Shown piece by piece: positions 1 through 6,322 of a stretch of DNA of 6,394 nucleotides (position 1 is the stretch's first letter; each line of letters begins with the position of its first letter). The position numbers and the translations under genes are program-made. The notes beneath the pieces were generated by a model. It saw nothing but the letters and a program-made list of their open reading frames with translations. It was not told the DNA's origin and made no database searches. The stretch lies in the NCBI GenBank assembly GCA_002453475.1, contig DKGY01000096.1:39450-45843 (forward strand). The letters run 5' to 3'. Source of the stretch: Clostridium sp. UBA6758 (lineage in GTDB: Bacteria > Bacillota > Clostridia > Clostridiales > Clostridiaceae).

Positions 1-160
1 AACTATTTAAATAGTTGTTCTGATCATGCGGGTTTCAGGCTATTACATATTTTAACGGTGAGATTAAAGGTATGTTAAAAGGCAGATTATTAATAATTAT
101 ATTGCTAGTATTTATTAATAAATTAATAAGCTTAATTAATTTATATTTATATTAATTATA
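1..160. other. AT-rich region upstream of the metG promoter, no supported gene
   Basis: I see no gene here that I can support. Frame 1 of the plus strand is open from the window edge to a TAA at 76-78 (25 codons), so the tail of an upstream gene is possible. The residues match no family I recognise, and no terminator hairpin with a T-run follows. Positions 1-16 are a perfect 16-nt palindrome (AACTATTTAAATAGTT). It touches the window edge and may be part of a larger structure. From about 90 the sequence is almost pure A/T. It includes an imperfect palindrome around the AAGCTT at 128-133 and could act as an A/T-rich upstream promoter region for metG. Confidence 0.4.
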
Positions 161-163
161 CCG

Positions 164-192
164 TTGACATAAAATAATTATAGTATTATCAT
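164..192 (+). promoter_or_regulatory. Sigma-A-type promoter for the T-box/metG transcript
   Basis: A perfect -35 box TTGACA (164-169) is followed after 17 bp by TATCAT (187-192), a 5/6 match to the -10 consensus. Transcription would start near 199. This is just upstream of the first helix of the T-box leader, which is where its promoter should be. A/T-rich DNA just upstream (110-160) could help as an UP-like element. TATTAT at 184-189 is another possible -10, but its spacer of 14 bp is too short. Confidence 0.75.
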
Positions 193-212
193 ATTAATTA
201 ATATTGATATTT

Positions 213-487
213 AATGCGAAGAAAAGAAGAGTACTAAATGAAATTTTCTAAAGAGAGCTAGGATAGGTGAAAGCTAGCGAAAAAGAAGTTTAGGAACATG
301 GTCTTGGAGCAGATTTTCTGAAGTGTAAGCACCAAGGAAAATAGGGAAGTCCCCCTTATAGGACAAAGTAATAAAAGCTAAAGCTGGAGTTACTTATGAA
401 GGTATCTACTGTGAAGTAGATATAAATTAGAGTGGTAACGCGTATATAACGTCTCTATGTGGAAAATTTCTGCATAGAGATTTTTTT
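213..487 (+). promoter_or_regulatory. T-box riboswitch (tRNA-Met responsive) controlling metG
   Basis: This is a transcriptional T-box leader that senses uncharged tRNA. In Stem I, AGTA (230-233) faces GAAC (294-297), as in the loop-E motif of the specifier loop. CTAAA (234-238) pairs with TTTAG (289-293). GCTAG (257-261) pairs with CTAGC (274-278) below the distal loop containing GGTGA. The specifier codon is ATG at 298-300, followed by a purine (G301), which indicates Met and agrees with the downstream gene. Stem III is TATCTACT (403-410) with AGTAGATA (415-422). The T-box motif is 429-442. Its UGGU (433-436) can pair with the ACCA 3' end of uncharged tRNA. The antiterminator pairs 428-432 with 453-457 and 438-440 with 450-452. 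The same right-hand bases form the terminator, so the two folds exclude each other. The exact 5' boundary and the Stem II fold are estimates. Confidence 0.93.
452..487 (+). terminator. T-box intrinsic terminator
   Basis: A perfect 8-bp stem TCTCTATG (452-459) / CATAGAGA (473-480) with a 13-nt loop is followed at once by seven T (481-487). Bases 452-457 are shared with the antiterminator. Binding of uncharged tRNA-Met should stop this hairpin from forming and allow transcription into metG. Confidence 0.93.
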
Positions 488-623
488 ATCCGATGACTAT
501 CCGCTCTAATACTCCCATCTTCTTCAAAGTGGGAGTAAAGAATGGCTACGACCTGGATAACGATTTCTAAGCTAGTAATAGCTAATTATATAGGATGTAA
601 CAAAGAGTTTCATCATCATAAGA
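488..623 (+). other. Structured stretch between the T-box terminator and metG; possible IS200/IS605-type remnant
   Basis: This part of the leader has no ORF and is less AT-rich than its flanks. It contains three local hairpins. The first is TACTCCCA (510-517) with TGGGAGTA (530-537), extended by CTT (519-521) with AAG (527-529), which leaves T518 bulged. The second is AGCTA (570-574) with TAGCT (579-583). The third is GATG (594-597) plus AAC (599-601) with GTT (607-609) plus CATC (611-614), with one T-T mismatch. TTATCC (486-491) could also pair with GGATAA (555-560) around the first hairpin. A hairpin with a bulged T is a hallmark of the ends recognised by IS200/IS605 transposases. The mobile-element reading is inference. 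No transposase or TnpB coding is present. A novel structured leader is the alternative. Confidence 0.35.
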
Positions 624-628
624 GTGGG

Positions 629-634
629 TATAAT
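629..634 (+). promoter_or_regulatory. Possible second metG promoter (-10 only)
   Basis: TATAAT at 629-634 is a perfect -10 box about 77 bp upstream of the metG start and downstream of the T-box terminator. No good -35 box sits 16-18 bp upstream, and there is no TGn extension. If used, it would give metG expression that bypasses the T-box. The support is weak because such hexamers are frequent in AT-rich DNA. Confidence 0.25.
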
Positions 635-710
635 ATATAATGAAAATTATAATATAAAACATACTAAATTATATCCAATAAAAAATATGAATATCTTGGG
701 AGGAAGAAAG

Positions 711-2645
711 ATGACAAATAAACCATTTTATATTACTACACCAATATACTATCCATCAGCTAATCTTCATATAGGAAATACCTATACAACTGTGGCAGCT
801 GATGCTATAGCAAGATTTAAAAGATTTACAGGTCATGAAGTAATGTTTTTAACAGGAACAGATGAACATGGTCAAAAACTTCAAAGAATAGCAGAAGAAA
901 AGGGTGTTAAGCCAATAGAATACATAGATGAAATAGTAGCTGGAATTAAAGATCTTTGGAAAATTATGGATATTAGTTATGATAAATTTATTAGAACTAC
1001 TGATGATTATCATAAAAGTTCTGTACAAAAAATATTTAATCAACTTTATGAGCAAGGAGATATATATAAAGGCTCTTATGAAGGTTGGTATTGTACACCT
1101 TGTGAAGCTTTCTGGACAGAGACTCAAGCGGTAGATGGAAAGTGCCCAGACTGTGGTAGACCAGTAGAAAAGGCAAAAGAAGAAGCATATTTCTTCAAAA
1201 TGTCTAAATATGCAGATAGACTTTTAGAGTATATAGAATCTCATCCAGATTTTATACAACCAGAATCAAGAAAAAATGAAATGGTAAATAACTTCTTGAA
1301 ACCAGGATTACAAGATTTATGCGTATCTAGAACATCTTTCGATTGGGGAATACCAGTTGAATTTGATAATGGTCATGTAATCTACGTTTGGATAGATGCC
1401 CTTTCAAACTATATAACTGCATTAGGTTATAATCAAGAAGATACTGAGCTTTATAAGAAGTTCTGGCCAGCAGATGTACATCTAATAGGAAAAGATATAT
1501 TAAGATTCCATACTATATATTGGCCAATCATGTTAATGGCATTAGGATTAGAGTTACCAAAACAAATATTTGGTCATGGATGGCTTTTAGTTGATGGTGG
1601 TAAAATGTCTAAATCTAAAGGAAATGTAGTAGATCCAGTGATACTTGTAGATCACTTTGGAGTAGATGCTGTAAGATACTATTTGTTACATGAAATACCT
1701 TTTGGTTCTGATGGGCTTTTCAACAATGAAATATTCATAAAGAAAACTAATTCAGACTTAGCTAATGACCTTGGAAATTTAGTTTCAAGAACTGTAACTA
1801 TGGTAGAGAAATATTTTGGAGGAGTAATTCCAGCTCCAGAAGTTAAGGATGCTATTGATGAAGAGTTAATTTCCGTTGCATTAGAAGTACCTAAGAAGGT
1901 TGAAGAAGATATAGAGCATTTAAGAGTTTCTGATGCATTAGATCATATATGGACATTAATTAGAAGAACTAATAAGTACATCGATGAGACAACTCCTTGG
2001 ATATTAGGTAAGGATGAAAATTTAAAAGGAAGACTTGCTACAGTTCTTTATAACTTATGTGAGAGTTTAAGAATAATATCTTCTTTAACTTCAGCATTTT
2101 TACCAACAACAAGTACTAAAATAAATGAGCAATTAAGCATTTCTAATTCTACATGGGAAAGCTTAACTTCTTTTGATGGTACTGTTGCAGGAACTAATGT
2201 TAATAAGGGAGCTGTAATATTTCCAAGAATAGATGTAGAAGCTAAAATAAAAGAACTTGAAGAAATTGCTGAATCAGCTAAAAAAGCAGCTCAAAAGAAA
2301 GAAATAACTCCAATCAAGGAAGAAATAACTATAGATGATTTTGAAAAAATAGACCTTAGAGTAGTTAAAGTTTTAGAATGTGAACCAGTTAAAAAGGCTA
2401 AGAAACTTTTAAAATTTAAAGTAGACATGGGTGGAGAGATTCGTCAAGTTATATCAGGTATTGCAATGCACTGCAAGCCAGAAGATTTAATTGGAAAAAA
2501 TGTAGTTTTAGTTGCTAATCTTAAACCAGTAACTTTAAGAGGAGAAATATCTCAAGGTATGATCCTTTCTGCGGCTACAGATGATGACTCAAAACTATGT
2601 GTAGTAGATCCAGGTGACATTGAATCAGGTTCAATAGTACGTTAA
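711..2645 (+). CDS. metG: Methionyl-tRNA synthetase
   Basis: This cytoplasmic class I aminoacyl-tRNA synthetase charges tRNA-Met with methionine using ATP, for initiation and elongation. The product is 644 aa, a normal length for the long Firmicutes form. The Rossmann catalytic core carries the HIGH-type motif HIGN (20-23) and KMSKS (298-302). The inserted zinc knuckle has both Cys pairs (C128/C131 and C145/C148). VWIDALSNY (226-234) is a typical family signature. A helical anticodon-binding domain follows. The C-terminus, from about 540, is an EMAP/Arc1p-type OB-fold tRNA-binding domain that supports dimerisation in this family. I place the start at 711 because GGGAGGA (698-704) lies 6 nt upstream and TNKPFYITTPIYY matches typical N-termini. 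The frame stays open back to a GTG at 624, but those 29 codons have no good ribosome binding site and no family resemblance. The upstream Met T-box fits this product. Confidence 0.98.
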   Translation: MTNKPFYITTPIYYPSANLHIGNTYTTVAADAIARFKRFTGHEVMFLTGTDEHGQKLQRIAEEKGVKPIEYIDEIVAGIKDLWKIMDISYDKFIRTTDDYHKSSVQKIFNQLYEQGDIYKGSYEGWYCTPCEAFWTETQAVDGKCPDCGRPVEKAKEEAYFFKMSKYADRLLEYIESHPDFIQPESRKNEMVNNFLKPGLQDLCVSRTSFDWGIPVEFDNGHVIYVWIDALSNYITALGYNQEDTELYKKFWPADVHLIGKDILRFHTIYWPIMLMALGLELPKQIFGHGWLLVDGGKMSKSKGNVVDPVILVDHFGVDAVRYYLLHEIPFGSDGLFNNEIFIKKTNSDLANDLGNLVSRTVTMVEKYFGGVIPAPEVKDAIDEELISVALEVPKKVEEDIEHLRVSDALDHIWTLIRRTNKYIDETTPWILGKDENLKGRLATVLYNLCESLRIISSLTSAFLPTTSTKINEQLSISNSTWESLTSFDGTVAGTNVNKGAVIFPRIDVEAKIKELEEIAESAKKAAQKKEITPIKEEITIDDFEKIDLRVVKVLECEPVKKAKKLLKFKVDMGGEIRQVISGIAMHCKPEDLIGKNVVLVANLKPVTLRGEISQGMILSAATDDDSKLCVVDPGDIESGSIVR

Positions 2646-2649
2646 TAAA

Positions 2650-2681
2650 AAAAGTTGCATCCTTTGGATGTAGCTTTTTTT
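2650..2681 (+). terminator. metG terminator
   Basis: The stem AGTTGCATCC (2653-2662) / GGATGTAGCT (2666-2675) has two G-U pairs and a 3-nt loop. It is flanked by AAA (2650-2652) and a T-run (2675-2681). It begins a few bases after the metG stop, so metG is probably transcribed as a single-gene unit and the next gene needs its own promoter. Confidence 0.9.
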
Positions 2682-2685
2682 ATTG

Positions 2686-2709
2686 TATAATTAAAGGTAA
2701 ATATATACT
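2686..2709 (+). promoter_or_regulatory. Candidate -10 elements for the small downstream gene
   Basis: The 43 bp between the metG terminator and the next start hold TATAAT (2686-2691) and TATACT (2704-2709). Neither has a convincing -35 box at the right distance. For the second, TTGTAT begins at 2683 with a spacer of about 15 bp. A promoter is expected here because a strong terminator precedes, but the sequence does not show which element is used. Confidence 0.3.
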
Positions 2710-2724
2710 ATTAAGGAGAATTAT

Positions 2725-2973
2725 ATGGGAAAGGTAAGAATAATGGTTTTAGAAAGTAAGTGTAGGTGTGGATATCATAAAAAAGGAGACATATATGAAG
2801 TGGAAGATATTTGTCCTCCGCTTTGTCATGAGCTATGGCAAAATATTTATCCAAGTGTATATACTTTGCTTAATGGAGTAGATTTAGATTTTGGGGATGA
2901 ACGCAGAAAGGAGTTTAAGCTTTCATGTCCTGATGGGGGAAGAGTAAAGGTTAAGGGAGAAGTCATAGAGTAA
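2725..2973 (+). CDS. Small Cys-containing protein, TIGR04076 family-like
   Basis: The product is an 82-residue protein of unknown function. It resembles the TIGR04076 family of small bacterial proteins, whose members share an N-terminal beta-strand segment, a central CxxxW-type motif leading into a helix, and a C-terminal C-PDG-R motif. Seen here are KVRIMVLE at the N-terminus, C13 and C15, C30, CHELWQNIYPSVYTLLNG (34-51), and SCPDGGR (67-73) near the end. Five Cys in 82 residues suggest metal or redox chemistry, but no activity is established. The arginine of the usual PDG-RPV ending is kept while the following Pro is replaced by Val. The start is supported by AAGGAG (2713-2718), 6 nt upstream of ATG. 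There is no signal peptide or membrane segment. The family assignment is from memory of the motif and should be tested by HMM search. Confidence 0.8.
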   Translation: MGKVRIMVLESKCRCGYHKKGDIYEVEDICPPLCHELWQNIYPSVYTLLNGVDLDFGDERRKEFKLSCPDGGRVKVKGEVIE

Positions 2974-2994
2974 AAAAATAGAAAGCCTGAACAA

Positions 2995-3762
<768 letters not shown>

Positions 3763-3780
3763 AAAATTACCCCCTCTATA

Positions 3781-3799
3781 TTAAAAGACGAACTTTTAA
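3781..3799 (-). repeat. Inverted repeat in the PHP leader
   Basis: TTAAAAG (3781-3787) and CTTTTAA (3793-3799) form a perfect 7-bp inverted repeat around ACGAA. It sits between the proposed PHP promoter and its ribosome binding site (3770-3776). It could be a protein-binding site or a weak RNA hairpin. No T-run follows on the minus strand, so a terminator is unlikely. Confidence 0.45.
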
Positions 3800-3820
3800 T
3801 AGTATAAATATAACTATATA

Positions 3821-3829
3821 ATTATAACA
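3821..3829 (-). promoter_or_regulatory. Extended -10 promoter for the PHP gene
   Basis: Read on the minus strand, this is TGTTATAAT, a perfect extended -10 (TGn plus TATAAT). No clear -35 box is present, as is common for extended -10 promoters. Transcription would start near 3814 and give a leader of about 50 nt that includes the hairpin 3781-3799. Confidence 0.5.
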
Positions 3830-4049
3830 TAATCTGGACTATATAAGTTTTAATAAAGTTTTGGTATCTTACTGAATTTTGTCTTTAAAAAATAGAAAAT
3901 AGACATTTTTAAATAAGGGATATCTATATATAAAAATCATTTTAAGATATAATATATATCAAATGAAAATTGGCTTTAGAGGTAGTTAGGTATAAGATAA
4001 AATAATAACGCACTATAGATAAGATTAAATTTATGAAAGTAGGGATAAT

Positions 4050-4814
4050 ATGATATTTGATTCACACGCGCATTATGATGATGAACAATTTGATAATGAC
4101 AGAGATATTGTTTTAGAAGAGATTAAAGATAAAGGTGTAATAGGAGTAATAAATTGTGGTTCTAGCTTGAAGGGTCTTGAAATGTCTGTAAAGTTAGCTG
4201 AAGACTATGATTTCATTTATGCAGCTGCAGGAATTCATCCTGAGAATGCTGATGAATTTACTGATGAAGTTAAAGAGAGAATAAATAGCTTAGCTATGGA
4301 TAATAAGATAGTTGCAATAGGAGAAATAGGATTAGATTATTATTGGGAGGAAAATCCACCAAGAGAGGTACAAAAAAGGGTTTTTAGGGAGCAGATGAGT
4401 ATAGCTAAAGAGTTTGGGTTACCTGTAATAATTCATGATAGAGATGCCCATGGAGATACTCTAGAAATACTGAAGGAGTTTCCTGAGGTAATAGGTGTAG
4501 TTCACTGTTTTTCAGGAAGTGTAGAATTCTCTAAGGAATGTTTAAAATTAGGATATTATATAGGGGTTACTGGAGTAGTTACTTTTAAGAATTCTAAGGT
4601 TATAAAAGAAGTTGTAAAGGAATTGCCTCTAGATAAATTATTAGTAGAAACTGATTGTCCATATATGGCTCCAACACCAAATAGAGGAAAGCGAAATCAG
4701 TCAAGTTATATAAACTTTATTATTGAGGAAATAGCTATTATTAAAGGTATGAATAGAAAACAAATTGAAGAAATTACAATTTTTAACACAAAAAACTTGT
4801 TTAATCTAAAGTAA
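4050..4814 (+). CDS. tatD: TatD family metal-dependent hydrolase (DNase)
   Basis: This 254-aa cytoplasmic TIM-barrel hydrolase belongs to the TatD family (YabD in Bacillus). Members are metal-dependent nucleases with 3'-5' exonuclease activity, linked to DNA repair and nucleic acid turnover. The metal and catalytic motifs are in the expected order: FDSHAH (H6, H8), GIHPE (H63), IGEIGLDYYW (E92), IIHDRDAH (H129), VVHCFSG (H152) and ETDCPYMAP (D202). The length is usual for the family and nothing is missing. The start is supported by an AGGG-type ribosome binding site (4040-4044) 5 nt upstream and by MIFDSHAH being the usual N-terminus. In many Firmicutes tatD follows metG directly. Here two extra genes, one on the opposite strand, separate them, so it needs its own promoter. 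No terminator hairpin is evident after the stop. Confidence 0.96.
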   Translation: MIFDSHAHYDDEQFDNDRDIVLEEIKDKGVIGVINCGSSLKGLEMSVKLAEDYDFIYAAAGIHPENADEFTDEVKERINSLAMDNKIVAIGEIGLDYYWEENPPREVQKRVFREQMSIAKEFGLPVIIHDRDAHGDTLEILKEFPEVIGVVHCFSGSVEFSKECLKLGYYIGVTGVVTFKNSKVIKEVVKELPLDKLLVETDCPYMAPTPNRGKRNQSSYINFIIEEIAIIKGMNRKQIEEITIFNTKNLFNLK

Positions 4815-5019
4815 TGAGGTATAATTTGAAATATAAATTTTGAAATATAGTTCTTGATATATTAAATTATAGATATAAATTTTGTTGGTTTTTAAGTCAA
4901 ATGTATATAAAGAATAAATGAACTTGTTTTTGCATATGTATAGTATAAACCTGTACTTATCACCCCGAAAAGACTGAAACTATAACACAAAAAAGCTATT
5001 ATTTTAATTACTATTTATT

Positions 5020-5034
5020 ATGCATAGTATGCAT
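5020..5034. repeat. 15-nt palindrome, possible operator
   Basis: ATGCATA (5020-5026) and TATGCAT (5028-5034) form a perfect inverted repeat around G5027. It ends 35 bp before the -35 box of the yabE-like promoter. This is a reasonable place for an activator or repressor site, but no known regulator site is recognised. Confidence 0.4.
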
Positions 5035-5069
5035 TAAGTTCAGTCAATTCAATGATTAGAGTGCTAAAT

Positions 5070-5099
5070 TTGACATAACTAAGGTATCTAATATATAAT
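5070..5099 (+). promoter_or_regulatory. Sigma-A-type promoter for the yabE-like gene
   Basis: A perfect TTGACA (5070-5075) and a perfect TATAAT (5094-5099) are separated by 18 bp. The start of transcription would be near 5106, giving a leader of about 28 nt that holds GGAGG (5121-5125). This is the best consensus promoter in the window. Confidence 0.85.
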
Positions 5100-5133
5100 A
5101 GCAAAGTACTCTTGTCTGAGGGAGGTAATCTTT

Positions 5134-6159
5134 ATGATGATTAAATTCAAAGATAAATTGAAAAGCAATTTTTCAATTTGGCCAAAGACGGTGTTCGTTG
5201 TTGTGTTAATTCTATTAAGTGCTGCAGTTACTATTTGGGGGTTAAGGAATACCGTCGAAGTAGTAGTTGATGGTCAGAAAGTAGAAATAACTACACTATC
5301 CAAAAATTTAAAAACTGTATTAGATAACAACGGCATAACAGTTGCTCAGAAGGATAAAATTTCTGTGGAACTAGACAGCGAAGTTAATGATGGTGACATA
5401 ATTTATATCAATAAGGCAGTAGATGTAGAAATAATCGTAGATGGAAAAAACTTATCAATAGCATCAGCAGAGAAAACAGTAAAAGATATGTTAGAAGCTG
5501 AAAATATTAAAATAAGTCAAGAGGACAAGATAACTCCATCTATAGATGAAAACTTACAAGCAGGTATGACTGTTGAAGTTACAAGGGTAGAGAAGGAACT
5601 ATTAAAAGAAGTTCAACCAATAGCTCTTGAAACTGAAACAAGAAAAAACTCTGAACTTAACCAAGGTGTAGAAGAAGTAGTTCAAGATGGTTCTAATGGT
5701 GAAAGAACTATCACAACAGAGGTTGTGTATGAAAATGGTAAAGAGGTTAATAGAAGAGTTGTAAAAGAGGCTGTAAGTAAAAATCCTATAAATAAGATAA
5801 TAGATATAGGAACCTTAGCTGTTGTAAGACCATCACGTGGTAGTAATGGTCAAGACTTTGCATATTCAAGCATGATATCTTGTATGTCAACTGCTTATAC
5901 TTCCGATAGGGGAGATTCAGGTACTGTAACAGCAACAGGTACAACTGTTAGACGTAATCCAGATGGATACAGCACTGTAGCTGTAGATCCAAGAGTAATT
6001 CCGTTAGGAACAAAACTTTATATCGAAGGATATGGACTTGCCATTGCAGAAGATACAGGGGGAGCCATAGTAGGTAATAAAGTTGATGTATATGTTAACA
6101 GCTATGATGAAGCTGTTAACTGGGGAAGAAGACAGGTTAACGTTTATATTTTAAAATAG
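5134..6159 (+). CDS. yabE: YabE-type cell-wall protein: DUF348 x2, G5 and 3D domains
   Basis: This 341-aa protein is likely membrane-anchored and faces the cell wall, where 3D-domain proteins cleave or remodel peptidoglycan. A short basic N-terminus precedes one hydrophobic segment (about 17-37), read as a signal anchor. Two DUF348 repeats follow (about 41-83 and 96-138, each beginning with a V-x-VDG-type strand). A G5 domain comes next (about 150-227). The C-terminal 3D domain (about 250-340) has its three signature Asp in VAVDP (D285), AEDTGG (D307) and KVDVY (D318), so it looks catalytically intact. B. subtilis YabE is longer, with more DUF348 copies as I recall. The start is the first of two adjacent ATGs, 8 nt after GGAGG (5121-5125). 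The ATG at 5137 is the alternative. The gene lies directly before rnmV, as in other Firmicutes. It ends inside its own terminator stem. Confidence 0.93.
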   Translation: MMIKFKDKLKSNFSIWPKTVFVVVLILLSAAVTIWGLRNTVEVVVDGQKVEITTLSKNLKTVLDNNGITVAQKDKISVELDSEVNDGDIIYINKAVDVEIIVDGKNLSIASAEKTVKDMLEAENIKISQEDKITPSIDENLQAGMTVEVTRVEKELLKEVQPIALETETRKNSELNQGVEEVVQDGSNGERTITTEVVYENGKEVNRRVVKEAVSKNPINKIIDIGTLAVVRPSRGSNGQDFAYSSMISCMSTAYTSDRGDSGTVTATGTTVRRNPDGYSTVAVDPRVIPLGTKLYIEGYGLAIAEDTGGAIVGNKVDVYVNSYDEAVNWGRRQVNVYILK

Positions 6160-6185
6160 GAGCAAATGCTCCTATTTTTTCTTTT
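6153..6185 (+). terminator. Terminator of the yabE-like gene
   Basis: A perfect 11-bp stem AAAATAGGAGC (6153-6163) / GCTCCTATTTT (6168-6178) has a 4-nt loop, and a T-run (6175-6180) continues as C and more T. The TAG stop codon (6157-6159) is in the left arm, so stop and terminator overlap. Confidence 0.92.
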
Positions 6186-6215
6186 ATGTAAATTTGTATA
6201 AAACTAAATATGCTA

Positions 6216-6224
6216 TGATATAAT
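6216..6224 (+). promoter_or_regulatory. Extended -10 promoter for rnmV
   Basis: TGATATAAT (6216-6224) is a perfect extended -10. TTGTAT (6194-6199) is a partial -35 match with a 19-bp spacer. The start would be near 6231, giving a leader of about 92 nt before rnmV. It lies right after the terminator at 6153-6185, so rnmV appears to be a separate unit from the yabE-like gene. Confidence 0.6.
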
Positions 6225-6322
6225 TACATTGTGAAATGTAAAAACACATATAAATATATATATAAATTTTATATTAAAGTTACATAATATTTTATATAGC
6301 ATAATGCAGGACGGAGGCTTTT

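Larger units (their letters stand above)
3763..4049. other. Divergent intergenic region between the PHP gene and tatD
   Basis: This 287-bp AT-rich region has no ORF. It must carry the promoters for both genes. Next to the PHP gene is a 7-bp inverted repeat, TTAAAAG (3781-3787) / CTTTTAA (3793-3799), with a 5-nt centre. It would lie in the PHP 5' leader or act as an operator. On the tatD side, TATAAT (3948-3953) and the TATAAG/TAAAAT stretch at 3991-4003 are -10 candidates without a good -35 box. I see no known riboswitch here. Confidence 0.5.
4815..5133. other. AT-rich intergenic region upstream of the yabE-like gene
   Basis: This gap of 319 bp has no ORF of note. After the tatD stop there is a 14-nt-period repeat of TTTGAAATATA (4825-4835 and 4839-4849). 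At 5020-5034 lies a perfect 15-nt palindrome. It falls inside a wider, imperfect inverted repeat, GACTGAA (4972-4978) with TTCAGTC (5039-5045). The yabE-like promoter is at 5070-5099. I see no intrinsic terminator for tatD, so tatD transcripts may run on into the next gene. Confidence 0.5.

Noticed and set aside
1..78. Open frame on the plus strand ending at TAA 76-78, possibly the tail of an upstream gene
   Set aside because: Only 25 codons, no family resemblance, and no terminator follows; chance openness of this length is common.
624..710. In-frame upstream extension of metG from a GTG at 624
   Set aside because: No ribosome binding site at the GTG, low-complexity AT-rich residues, and the ATG at 711 has a strong GGGAGGA and the canonical MetG N-terminus.
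849..1127. 92-codon ORF on the minus strand inside metG
   Set aside because: It lies entirely antisense to a well-supported gene, with biased residues (Ile, Phe, Ser, Tyr) and no motif; it is a shadow ORF.
3763..4049. Possible riboswitch upstream of tatD
   Set aside because: No recognisable conserved core of a known class and no terminator or sequestering hairpin before the tatD ribosome binding site.
4825..4849. Two copies of TTTGAAATATA at 14-nt spacing after tatD
   Set aside because: Only two copies in very AT-rich DNA; not enough for a repeat array, CRISPR or iteron set.
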